A DNA stretch of 25,241 bases from 2-12-FULL-65-11 sp049679965 (GTDB taxonomy: Bacteria; Acidobacteriota; Vicinamibacteria; Vicinamibacterales; CAVVIG01). A program made the position numbers and the translations under genes. The notes under the pieces were generated by a model. That model was given only the letters and a program-made list of their open reading frames with translations, was not told the origin of the DNA and made no database searches. The stretch lies in the NCBI GenBank assembly GCA_049679965.1, contig JBAUGX010000016.1, forward strand, positions 1 through 25,241, read 5' to 3'. Numbering within the stretch: the stretch's first letter is position 1; every line of letters begins with the position of its first letter. Positions 15,002-22,395 of the stretch are shown here, piece after piece.

Positions 15002-17716
15002 CTAGTCCGTTCGAAGCACGTCGGCGGGATGAATGCGAGTCGACCGCCAGGCCGGCAGCAGGCTTGCTGCCGCCGCCACCGCCAGAACGGCGACGGCGGT
15101 CGCACCGAACACGACGGGATCACGCGGCGATACGTTGAACAGGAGATCCGCGATGAAGCGGCTGGCGAACGCCGCGATTGTCACTCCAGCCGCGATAGCG
15201 ACCGCCGCATTCCGTAGTCCGTCAAGAAGAACGAGTCTCAAGAGTGCGGTCGGCTCGGCCCCCATCGCCAAGCGAATGGCAAACTCGCGGGTCCGCTGCG
15301 AGACCGCATAGGAAACCGACGACCAGAGACCAACCATCGCCAGCGTCATGGCTAGGACCCCAAACGCCGTGAACACCGCTGCGCCAAGTCGCCACGAACG
15401 GATCTGTGGATTCAAGGCCTCGTCCAGTGTTTCGATAGAGACGAAGGGCAGATCGCTATCCAATTCCTGCAAGGCCCGACGTAACGCAGCATCCATTGGA
15501 GCCGCCCCAGTTGCTGTCCGCACGAGCAAAGCACGAGGGCCGTTCCCGTTTGGGGCGAGCGGCGCAAAGTAGTACGGGTGAGGCGCCTCCCCGACGATAT
15601 TGAACATGACTGCGTCGGCGACTACGCCAACAACCGTCGTGCAGGTCTCGCGCCGGAGCAGGTAGACACACTGTCCGATTGGCGATTGATCTCCCCACCC
15701 CAGCCCCGCCATCGTCTTGTTGACGACGATCACGGATCCGCCGCCGCGGTCCGTCTCAAAAAACTCGTGGCCTTCGAGCATGCGCATACCGGTCGCCTGG
15801 AAGAACCCCGGCGTCACGTAGTTCACGAAGGGAACGCCTCTTGGCCCCGTGATGGCTTCGGCACGGCCGGGGAGACGCACCACACCGCCGCCACGAGCGC
15901 CGCGCAACGGAACCGTGAGAGAGAGGCTTGCCTGCACCACACCCGGCAGCACCGAGACGCGCTCCCGTGCACGTTCGAAGAACGCGGTCACATCGCCATT
16001 GCTGCGTCCGCTACCCGAGAAGTCGATCTGCACGACGAGTGCTTCGTCACGGGCAAGCCCGACATCCAGGGTTTCCACGTTGTGCAGACTTCGCAGGAAC
16101 AGTCCAGCGCCGATGAGTAGGGTGACCGACAAAGCGCCTTGAGCGAGCAGCAAGGCGCTTTGCAGTCGAGGCCTCCGACTTGATCCCGCGAGTGGGCCGT
16201 CCTGGAGACTAGGAAGCACGGCAGCCTTCGCGTAGACAAAGGGGGCCACGCCCGCAGCGAAGGCTGCGGCCAATGTGGATAGGCCGGCGACCGCAAGGAT
16301 ACGTGGATCGAGGAGACCCGCCGGTTCCCACGCCATGGCCGGCAGAATCGTACGCTGTAGCCACGCGCCGCCCCAGAGCACGGCGAGTAGCGCTGCCATT
16401 CCGCCAACGAGCGCAAGTACCGTGCTTTCCGTGAAGAGTTGACGCGCGAGTCGCGCCCGACTGACGCCCAGGGCCAGCCTGACAGCAATTTCTCGCCGGC
16501 GCCGCATGGCGCGCAACAAGAGTAGACCGGCCACGTTCGAACAGGCGATGGTGACAAGTACGACCGCGATCCCAAGGAGCCACTGAGTGACGCGCGCTTC
16601 GCGAATCGGGCGAAGGTCATCTCCCAAGCCTCCAGTGAGGGGTCCCAGGAGCGCGCGGGCGCCGCGATACCGCTCGAGCCTCGACGGATCTCGAAACATT
16701 GGCCCGTAGGTATCCTGAAGGAACGTTCGCTGAAGGGCCGTGAGCTCAGCGGAGGCTTGCTCTACGCTCACGTTCGCCTTCAGTCGGGCGACAAGCTTCA
16801 GGCTGTAGGACGCCCCGAACGTGTGCCATGTCACGGGCCCGCCCGAGCCATCTTCGCTGGCGAACAGAGGCAGCCAGAGATCGACGTCCGCGAGCTCGAC
16901 GCCGCGAAAGCCGGGAGGAGCAACCCCGACGATCTCGTACGGCTGTCCCTTGATTCGCAAGGTTTCTCCCACCGCGTCAAAGCGGCCTCCAAAGCGGCTC
17001 TGCCAGAACGCGTGGCCGAGGACGACCACGCGTGCGCCCGTCGCCGGATGCGCTTCTTTATCCAGCATCAGCCGGCCCGCTACGGGGCGCACGCCTAGTG
17101 TGTGCCAGAAGCCAGCCGAGACCATGACCGCGTGAGTCATGCGAGCATCCGGTCCTGTGCCCGCTGCCAGATCGACATCGCTGTATGCAGCAACCCCCTC
17201 GAGCTGTTGCGCGTGCTCGGTTAGCACTTCGTAGAACGGATACGATGTCTGCGCGAATGGCTTTGAGGCACCTCCGCGGTCTTCGGGCGGGAACTCTTGA
17301 TAGAACCGGAAGAGGTGATCCGGGGCCGCGACGTGCGGCGGCACGGCCAACAGGAGATTCCGCGTCACGCTGAACATGCTCGTGACGGCGCCGACTGCGA
17401 TCGCAATCGTCAGGATTGCCGTCACCGACACCGCTGGATTCCGGCGGAAGCCCCGGAAGGTGTACACGAGATCAGCGCGCAGATCGTCGACCCACCGTCC
17501 TCCACGGACCTCCCGAAGCCGATCTTTGTAGCCGTCGACCGAGCCGAACTCGAGCCTGGCCCGACGTTGGGCGGCGTCGGGACTCAACCCTGTCTGAACG
17601 AGGGTCTCAACGCGCGCGTCGAGGTGGAACTGCAGCTCGTCGGCCATGTCGCGCTCGAACCGCGCACGACCGAAGAGGGAGGACATCAAACGAGAGAGGC
17701 GCCCTCGTGGACTCAT
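15002..17716 (-). CDS. ADOP-family ABC transporter permease (MacB/FtsX-like, duplicated)
   Basis: A 904-residue permease. The N-terminal soluble region (about 1-80) has DMADELQFHLDARVETLVQT and ARLEFGSVDGYKDRLREVR, typical of ADOP proteins (TIGR03434). Two copies of a MacB-type periplasmic domain plus FtsX core follow. Helices lie near residue 95-120, around VTQWLLGIAVVLVTIACSNV, in the middle of the protein, and in a C-terminal set ending ATAVAVLAVAAAASLLPAWR. RRRREIAVRLALGVSRARLA and SQRTREFAIRLAMGAEPTAL are the two coupling-helix segments, one per half. No ATPase gene is adjacent, as expected for orphan permeases. ATG 17716 overlaps the PadR stop as ATGA with a GGGGGAAG upstream; an upstream start at 17860 would run through the PadR gene. 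Export of an antimicrobial or envelope substrate is the usual guess. Confidence 0.93.
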   Translation of the reverse strand: MSPRGRLSRLMSSLFGRARFERDMADELQFHLDARVETLVQTGLSPDAAQRRARLEFGSVDGYKDRLREVRGGRWVDDLRADLVYTFRGFRRNPAVSVTAILTIAIAVGAVTSMFSVTRNLLLAVPPHVAAPDHLFRFYQEFPPEDRGGASKPFAQTSYPFYEVLTEHAQQLEGVAAYSDVDLAAGTGPDARMTHAVMVSAGFWHTLGVRPVAGRLMLDKEAHPATGARVVVLGHAFWQSRFGGRFDAVGETLRIKGQPYEIVGVAPPGFRGVELADVDLWLPLFASEDGSGGPVTWHTFGASYSLKLVARLKANVSVEQASAELTALQRTFLQDTYGPMFRDPSRLERYRGARALLGPLTGGLGDDLRPIREARVTQWLLGIAVVLVTIACSNVAGLLLLRAMRRRREIAVRLALGVSRARLARQLFTESTVLALVGGMAALLAVLWGGAWLQRTILPAMAWEPAGLLDPRILAVAGLSTLAAAFAAGVAPFVYAKAAVLPSLQDGPLAGSSRRPRLQSALLLAQGALSVTLLIGAGLFLRSLHNVETLDVGLARDEALVVQIDFSGSGRSNGDVTAFFERARERVSVLPGVVQASLSLTVPLRGARGGGVVRLPGRAEAITGPRGVPFVNYVTPGFFQATGMRMLEGHEFFETDRGGGSVIVVNKTMAGLGWGDQSPIGQCVYLLRRETCTTVVGVVADAVMFNIVGEAPHPYYFAPLAPNGNGPRALLVRTATGAAPMDAALRRALQELDSDLPFVSIETLDEALNPQIRSWRLGAAVFTAFGVLAMTLAMVGLWSSVSYAVSQRTREFAIRLAMGAEPTALLRLVLLDGLRNAAVAIAAGVTIAAFASRFIADLLFNVSPRDPVVFGATAVAVLAVAAAASLLPAWRSTRIHPADVLRTD

Positions 17717-18054
17717 ACTTCCCCCCGTGCTGTGTCGAGGGCTGCGGTCATCGCCCTGGCGAGCCGAGCCCAGCTCGCGGTCTCCTCCCGGAGCCGCGTG
17801 CGACCGGACGTTGTCAGGCGATAGAACTTGGCGCGACGGTTGTTGTCGGACACGCCCCATTCGGTGTCGACGAGGTCTTGTTTTTCCAGGCGGTAGAGCG
17901 CGGGATACAGAGCGCCTTGTTCAACGAGAAGGGCACCGTGTGTCATCTGCTCGATACGCAGCAATACCGCGTAGCCATGAAGCGGGCCCAGAGACACCGC
18001 TTTCAGGATGAGCAGATCCAACGTGCCAGGCAGCAACTCGGCGCGGTCGGCCAT
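17713..18054 (-). CDS. PadR-family transcriptional regulator
   Basis: A 113-residue regulator of the acidobacterial PadR group (TIGR03433-like). The winged helix is seen as LLPGTLDLLILKAVSLGPLH with GYAVLLRIEQ, followed by QGALYPALYRLEKQDLVDTE and the wing ending in NNRRAKFYRLTTSGR. A C-terminal helix of about 25 residues provides the dimer contact. ATG 18054 has GGAGAG five bases upstream; the frame extends to 18168, but that part lies over the promoter and a repeat. It overlaps the ADOP permease gene by four bases and presumably controls this operon, binding near the AT-rich CTATATAG segment just upstream (inference). Confidence 0.92.
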   Translation of the reverse strand: MADRAELLPGTLDLLILKAVSLGPLHGYAVLLRIEQMTHGALLVEQGALYPALYRLEKQDLVDTEWGVSDNNRRAKFYRLTTSGRTRLREETASWARLARAMTAALDTARGEV

Positions 18055-18079
18055 GTCTCTCCTATATAGATTAGGTGAG

Positions 18080-18108
18080 AGCATAGGCTCCGTGATGTCG
18101 GCTGTCAA
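18080..18108 (-). promoter_or_regulatory. Sigma-70-type promoter of the padR-ADOP operon
   Basis: On the minus strand the -35 box is TTGACA (18108-18103) and the -10 box TATGCT (18085-18080), with an optimal 17-bp spacer. The PadR ATG is about 26 bp past the -10 box, with GGAGAG in between. The 36-bp repeated element starts ten bases upstream of the -35 box. PadR autoregulation is usual for the family, but the operator itself is not proven here. Confidence 0.7.
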
Positions 18109-18117
18109 GAGCCTGAT

Positions 18118-18153
18118 GGGATAGGGATTAGCGCGCGGCGAAACTGCCCTATC
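18118..18153 (+). repeat. 36-bp repeated element, copy 1
   Basis: Near-identical to 20758-20793, with mismatches only at 18140 and 18148. The core is ATAGGGATTAGCGCGCGGC. GATAGGG at its left and CCCTATC at its right are perfect 7-bp inverted ends, so the unit can fold. It lies directly upstream of the padR-ADOP promoter, read on the minus strand. Confidence 0.85.
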
Positions 18154-18191
18154 GGGTGTGCGGCTCAAGGGGGGAGTGGGCGTCTGGGCGA

Positions 18192-18223
18192 GTGGCGAGT
18201 CTGCGTGCGGGCGCGCTCGCCAC
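18192..18223. repeat. 8-bp stem inverted repeat between convergent features
   Basis: GTGGCGAG (18192-18199) pairs perfectly with CTCGCCAC (18216-18223) around a 16-nt loop, and nearby GAGTGGG/CCCACTC segments allow alternative outer pairs. It sits 38 bp beyond the stop of the secreted hypothetical gene at 18261. It could stop transcription from that gene, but no T-run follows on the minus strand, so an intrinsic terminator is not established. Confidence 0.4.
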
Positions 18224-18260
18224 CCACTCTGTGCGTGCGGCGCTCTGGCCCGCCTATGTG

Positions 18261-18707
18261 TTACTTGATGAGCGGCAACGGTTCTACCAAGAACTGCTCA
18301 TCAACTTTCACGACTACTGAAATGGCTTCCTTGCATGCGGAAGCGGGAAAATAGGCGGCCACCACTCTGCGAGCAGAGCCATTGTCGCCAACACCACCCC
18401 GCTCGGGCTTTCGAGTTTGGCGAATAGCAGTTCCGTCAGACTTCAAGAGCCATACCTGTGTCCGAGGGAATAGAGCTTCGTGTGCTTGGATTTCGTTCGT
18501 TGGATCTCCGACCGCGATTGGAAACGACGGTCCCCATATCTGGATTGAACATTGATCACGCAGGACCGACCAAGACACGCGTTCTATTTTTCCTGGAACG
18601 CTCATCTTCAAGAATTTGATGTCGTCTACGGGCCGTTGAGCACCCACTCTACCGGGAACTAAAGTGGCGAGCAACGCAACTAGGAACGTGCAGAAGAGTG
18701 GCTTCAT
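18261..18707 (-). CDS. Secreted hypothetical protein
   Basis: A 148-residue protein with a signal peptide: MKPLFCTFLVALLATLVPGR, then likely cleavage after VGA. GAGAGG lies about nine bases before the ATG. The mature part has strand-like segments (VSWSVLRDQCSIQIWGPSFP) and two cysteines, and I do not recognise a family. It follows the TIGR03435-type gene by 46 bp in the same direction, so the two are probably co-transcribed. It may be a partner of the TIGR03435 protein or simply another exported product. Confidence 0.7.
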   Translation of the reverse strand: MKPLFCTFLVALLATLVPGRVGAQRPVDDIKFLKMSVPGKIERVSWSVLRDQCSIQIWGPSFPIAVGDPTNEIQAHEALFPRTQVWLLKSDGTAIRQTRKPERGGVGDNGSARRVVAAYFPASACKEAISVVVKVDEQFLVEPLPLIK

Positions 18708-18753
18708 AACGATCCTCTCGTGACATTTACCCTTGCGCCTGGCAGATGCGACC

Positions 18754-19491
18754 TCAGTTTGGATCGGGTCTCTCGATGTGATCGATAATGAATATCTCGA
18801 CTAGGGCAGTTCCGGTGTTCAGTCGAAGCCCTAGCTGCTCTTGCACCGCAGTAAAAAGACTCGGGCGCTCCATGTCATCGGTCGTCCGGGAAAAATCGAG
18901 GGTGATTCCGTAGTTTCCCTGAAGGCCTGTGCGATCGATGATGGGACGATCCGTGAAGTCCGACAGATACGTGGCAAGCTCAGACATCGTCCAGCCGTCA
19001 GGCCACGACGGCTCTCCGGTCCCGTTAAGTTGGGTGGTCCCGTTGAGCTTGACTCCACCTTTGCCGAGCTTCGCTCCATTCCTGGCGATGGTCAGCAGAT
19101 AAACCGGAGATTCCCTCATTTCACGATGCGCGGCGAGCTTGAATCGGTCCACGAAAAGCGACTGTACCATCAAGCGGCATTGTGCGTTGCTCACCTCTCT
19201 TGATGGTCTTCCTTCGATGTCATATGCATTATGGAATTCGTCTAGCCATGTTGGCGCACCAGCAATCTGATAGTCCTTCAGGCGATACGCGTATTTGATC
19301 GACCAGAGCACGGGCGTGCCCGCAACAGAGAACCTGCCGCTCGACTGGCAATAATCGAAGCGAAGACTGTTTTGTCGTTCCGGCGGCGTGGGCTTCACCG
19401 AGGTCACGTCGAAGCGTGGTGGCTCGGTGGACTGGCCGAACCCTACGTTCGCCAGACTTGCGAAAAGGAGAGCAACGGCGGGCGCGCGCAC
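18754..19491 (-). CDS. TIGR03435-family secreted protein (acidobacterial type)
   Basis: A 245-residue exported protein from GTG 19491. A short signal peptide (VALLFASLANVGFGQ) is followed by PRFDVTSVKPTPPERQNSLR, the family's typical opening. Other typical passages are YRLKDYQIAGAPTWLDEFHN, the DIEGRPSRE segment, LMVQSLFVDRFKLAAHREMR, PVYLLTIARNGAKLGKG, and the end VQEQLGLRLN...VEIFIIDHIERP. This matches the soil-bacterial TIGR03435 family, which is expanded in acidobacteria and usually extracytoplasmic; its molecular function is not known. Length is at the short end for the family. GGGGG lies about eight bases before the start. It may form a transcription unit with the genes at 19549 and 18261. 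Confidence 0.85.
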   Translation of the reverse strand: MRAPAVALLFASLANVGFGQSTEPPRFDVTSVKPTPPERQNSLRFDYCQSSGRFSVAGTPVLWSIKYAYRLKDYQIAGAPTWLDEFHNAYDIEGRPSREVSNAQCRLMVQSLFVDRFKLAAHREMRESPVYLLTIARNGAKLGKGGVKLNGTTQLNGTGEPSWPDGWTMSELATYLSDFTDRPIIDRTGLQGNYGITLDFSRTTDDMERPSLFTAVQEQLGLRLNTGTALVEIFIIDHIERPDPN

Positions 19492-19548
19492 AACCTGACC
19501 CCCATCTCTCTGGAATGGAGCACCGTAAAGGCCGTCTGGCGAGACATC

Positions 19549-20421
19549 TTAAAGCAACCCCAGCTTGCGCACAACCGACGCGAGAAACGCTTGGTTTCGG
19601 GCGTGCGGTCGGCTACGGCCCGCACGAATATCAATGAGCGCCCTCCGAGAGACCCGGTCCTTGCACTCGCGTTCCAGGTCAACCAACCGAGCCCTTTTCA
19701 CGGCAGGCCAGGTCTTCGTGGTCCATGCGTCGCGCCTTGAGTCGAAATACTCCGTATAGACGCTCGCCTCGTCGTGCTCGACGCCGGACTGCACCTCTTC
19801 GAGACTGTTGGATTCCTTCCCGATCGCGTGAATCTCGCCAATCGTGATATGCCGACGCTGCAAGAGGCCGACGGTCTGCTTGCCGCAAGGCTCGCCGTGC
19901 GCACCGGCGCACTTGGCCTCGGGATGATACGCATACGCCTCGACCACATCACCGTAGGTCTGGACACGCGCCGTCTGTCGGTCGCCACAGTCACCAGTCG
20001 TGCGGATGCCAAACCGCTTCCCTGAATAACGGTCTGTCCACGGCATCGACAACCAGCGCCGAGCATCTCGCTCATAGGGAGCAATGAGGTGAAAGTGTGT
20101 CGGGTCGACCCCTCGCGTGGGATGCCCCAGCTCTCGCACGTGACAGGTTGAAAGAAAGTTGAACGGCTTCACCTGGTGCGGGAACGACTTTCGCGCGTTC
20201 AGGGCGGCAAGTGGCTGTAACAGAGGCGGGCTGCTGATCGCCAGTCGGCCGATCACGGGCAAGGAGTCGAACCCCAGGGGGTCAATGGACAGGTTGAGAC
20301 TGCTTCGGACCAAGTTCGTCCACACCTGTGCAATCCATGCTGGATCGTCGGCGTCGGGATCGGCGGGATTGAGGAGGTGCCCGAGGCCATGCTCGGACCA
20401 TCGATCCTCATGATTGTTCAC
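19549..20421 (-). CDS. Hypothetical protein with helix-turn-helix-like C-terminus
   Basis: A 290-residue protein of no family I can name. The middle part has THFHLIAPYERDARRWLSMP and, around CGDR and CAGAHGEPC, cysteine-containing loops that could bind a metal. IHAIGKESNSLEEVQSGVEH and ASVYTEYFDSRRDAWTTKTW follow. The end, with DRVSRRALIDIRAGRSRPHA and RNQAFLASVVRKL, has the spacing of a helix-turn-helix in which SRRALIDIRAGRSRPH would be the recognition region. GTG 20421 overlaps the stop of a short upstream frame as GTGA. Codon composition is protein-like. A regulatory or mobile-element role is possible but unproven. Confidence 0.6.
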   Translation of the reverse strand: MNNHEDRWSEHGLGHLLNPADPDADDPAWIAQVWTNLVRSSLNLSIDPLGFDSLPVIGRLAISSPPLLQPLAALNARKSFPHQVKPFNFLSTCHVRELGHPTRGVDPTHFHLIAPYERDARRWLSMPWTDRYSGKRFGIRTTGDCGDRQTARVQTYGDVVEAYAYHPEAKCAGAHGEPCGKQTVGLLQRRHITIGEIHAIGKESNSLEEVQSGVEHDEASVYTEYFDSRRDAWTTKTWPAVKRARLVDLERECKDRVSRRALIDIRAGRSRPHARNQAFLASVVRKLGLL

Positions 20422-21054
20422 ACATGGAGGCAGCGCGCCCTCAGGTAGACGCCTACCTCTTGGAGTGGATCACGCGTCAGCCATTCCGGCGTGAGTGGTT
20501 CTTCGAGCAGCGGAACGGCTCGTGCCGCTTGATGGCGGGGCTGACGCGCAATCACCATCTGTTGACGTAAGCCGTTCTGCGTTCGAGGTTGCGTCAGTCA
20601 AGCGGTTGCACGCCGCAGAATGCCATTCATCGCAGCAACCCCTTGGATCGCGAAAAACGCCACAGTGTTTAGGGAGCGTTACCTCCGGCCTAGCAAGCCA
20701 GAGATCGCTTACCACCTCTCCCAAAGCCATTCTCGTCGCAGCCGTCTTGCTCTTAACGGGATAGGGATTAGCGCGCGGCAAAACTGCGCTATCAGTCTAT
20801 GGTAACCACAGACCGGCCCTAGTAGTCGCTATCGTCACCTAGTTTGGTGTGGGGAACTCGACCGAGATCATCGTCACCCGATCGGGAGCCCCCATGTTCA
20901 CTCGTTGACCCGCGTCTGCCTTGCTCGGCTTACCGGCTGGTCGGCCGGAGGGATCGTGCGAGGTGGCCCACGGGCGGGATACGCTATATAGTGCTGCTTC
21001 GCTAGCGCTCGGCCGGGGTCGGTAGCAAGCACCGCCGGCGGTCGCTCTTACTCG
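20422..21054. other. 633-bp stretch with coding remnants and a repeat
   Basis: No complete gene is convincing. On the minus strand a frame open from 20597 ends at TGA 20420-20418, overlapping the next gene's GTG; it contains VPLLEEPLTPEWLTRDPLQE and may be the tail of a broken gene. The plus frame at 20424-20573 (MEAARPQVDAYLLEWITRQP) is an alternative reading with no ribosome binding site. Interrupted minus frames between 20600 and 20760 look like decayed coding sequence. The second 36-bp repeat lies at 20758-20793. From 20794 to 21054 I see only the leader region of the methyltransferase. Confidence 0.45.
20758..20793 (+). repeat. 36-bp repeated element, copy 2
   Basis: Same orientation as the copy at 18118-18153 and 2,640 bp from it, with differences at 20780 and 20788. 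The second difference breaks one base pair of the GATAGGG/CCCTATC inverted ends. There is no PadR gene beside this copy, unlike copy 1. Confidence 0.85.
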
Positions 21055-21825
21055 ATGCCGACCTGGAACAGCGACGTATATAAACAGTTCACCGATCAGC
21101 GGACAAGGCCCGCTGTCGATCTGGCGGCGCGCGTGGCGCTGGATGCTCCAGCGCGAGTCGTCGACCTCGGATGCGGTCCGGGAAACAGTACGGCCGTCCT
21201 GGCTAGGCGCTGGCCGCGTGCTGACCTAACCGGAATTGACAGCTCGGCTATGATGCTCGCTGCCGCGCGCGCCGCATACCCCGCAGGGCAGTGGGTCGAA
21301 GCTGATATTGCTGCCTGGATCACTGATCGGCCGTTGGACGTGGTGTTTTCGAACGCGGCGCTTCAATGGGTCACCGATCACGCCAGAGTCTTTCCGCGCT
21401 TGCTAGAGCAAGTGGCTCGCGGTGGTGCTTTGGCCGTACAGGTTCCAGCCAACCTCGATGCGCCGCCCCATCGCGCGATGCGGAACATTGCACAGTCAGC
21501 GGCTTGGCAGAATCGATTCACGAGCGCTCCTCGTGAGTGGCATGTCCATCCGACAGAGTTTTACTACGATGTCCTCGCGCCACATGCTCGTCAGCTAGAC
21601 ATTTGGACGACCGAGTATCTCCATCTCTTGGCTAGCGTCGACGAAGTCGTTGAGTGGTACCGTGGCACCGGCCTGCGGCCCTGGCTCGACGCCCTTGCCA
21701 GCGAAACTGACCGCGAGCAGTTCGTCTCCGATTTTCGTTCCGTGCTCACGCAGCAATTCCAGCCACGACCTAGCGGCGATGTGCTCTTTCCCTTCAGACG
21801 ACTCTTCCTCGTCGCATATCGCTAG
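21055..21825 (+). CDS. tam: Trans-aconitate 2-methyltransferase
   Basis: A 256-residue class I SAM-dependent methyltransferase that methylates trans-aconitate, a by-product inhibitor of the citrate cycle, in the cytoplasm. The opening WNSDVYKQFTDQRTRPAVDL is characteristic of Tam. Motif I is VVDLGCGPGNST (35-46), the acidic residue binding the SAM ribose is in TGIDSSAMM (59-67), and DVVFSNAALQWVTDH (95-109) is the family's motif after strand 4. The C-terminal VVEWYRGTGLRPWLDALASE is also typical. Length matches the family. No clear Shine-Dalgarno precedes the ATG. It stands alone in its transcription direction, between a repeat and a convergent hypothetical gene. Confidence 0.9.
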   Translation: MPTWNSDVYKQFTDQRTRPAVDLAARVALDAPARVVDLGCGPGNSTAVLARRWPRADLTGIDSSAMMLAAARAAYPAGQWVEADIAAWITDRPLDVVFSNAALQWVTDHARVFPRLLEQVARGGALAVQVPANLDAPPHRAMRNIAQSAAWQNRFTSAPREWHVHPTEFYYDVLAPHARQLDIWTTEYLHLLASVDEVVEWYRGTGLRPWLDALASETDREQFVSDFRSVLTQQFQPRPSGDVLFPFRRLFLVAYR

Positions 21826-21937
21826 GTATCGAGTGGTCGCCAAGGGTTTACCGATCACTGGCTTCCTAGGCCGGAGATCGGAGTTCAGATGCTCGCCTGC
21901 CGGAGGATCATGTCGGTACGCGCGCCGAATCGAGCGT

Positions 21938-22357
21938 TCAATCGTCGTCGTTCGGAAGAGTCGCCGGGCCGTGCACGATGTCGAGTCGCGTAACGTTCGT
22001 TCCGGGTATCGCCCTTTTCCGAATTGCCCTCACGCCGGGAGGCACCTCGCCGGTTTCTTGGATATGCTTGGTCAACGCCTCTTCGTTCACTTTGATGGCG
22101 TTCAGGAGTGATGGATATCGGTCAACATGTTCGAGGATAAAGTTCACCATTCCCATCATGTCTCCGACTTTCACCTGGCCATCAACCTCGCGCATAAAGC
22201 TAAGCAAACCGCGCCGGATCTCTTCAGGGAGATCTTCGGAATCAGCTGACACGTTGACCTCACTGGGATTCTGCTGCTGACATTCGTCAGTCTTGGCGTC
22301 GCCCGCGCGGCCGAGAACAGGGCAGCAACTGTTAGACTTGCTGTTCAACGATACCAT
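21938..22357 (-). CDS. Small hypothetical protein with acidic tail
   Basis: A 139-residue protein with no recognised family. The first 40 residues are polar and low in structure. The core has LPEEIRRGLLSFMREVDGQV and MMGMVNFILEHVDRYPSLLN, predicted helices, then GVRAIRKRAIPGTNVTRLDI and a short acidic end (NDDD). ATG 22357 is divergent from the SMC-like ATPase gene, whose ATG is only 38 bp away, so the two may share a control region. It converges with the methyltransferase gene. Whether it works with the ATPase is unknown. The true start could be internal because the N-terminus is poorly conserved-looking. Confidence 0.6.
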   Translation of the reverse strand: MVSLNSKSNSCCPVLGRAGDAKTDECQQQNPSEVNVSADSEDLPEEIRRGLLSFMREVDGQVKVGDMMGMVNFILEHVDRYPSLLNAIKVNEEALTKHIQETGEVPPGVRAIRKRAIPGTNVTRLDIVHGPATLPNDDD

Positions 22358-22395
22358 GGCCGACTGGTAGTCTTGGTGTCACGTTGGAGGGCGGA

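Noticed and set aside
22329..22340. GTTAGAC, a match to the integron GTTRRRY box, near the small hypothetical gene
   Set aside because: It lies inside a likely coding region and has no complementary partner arm nearby.
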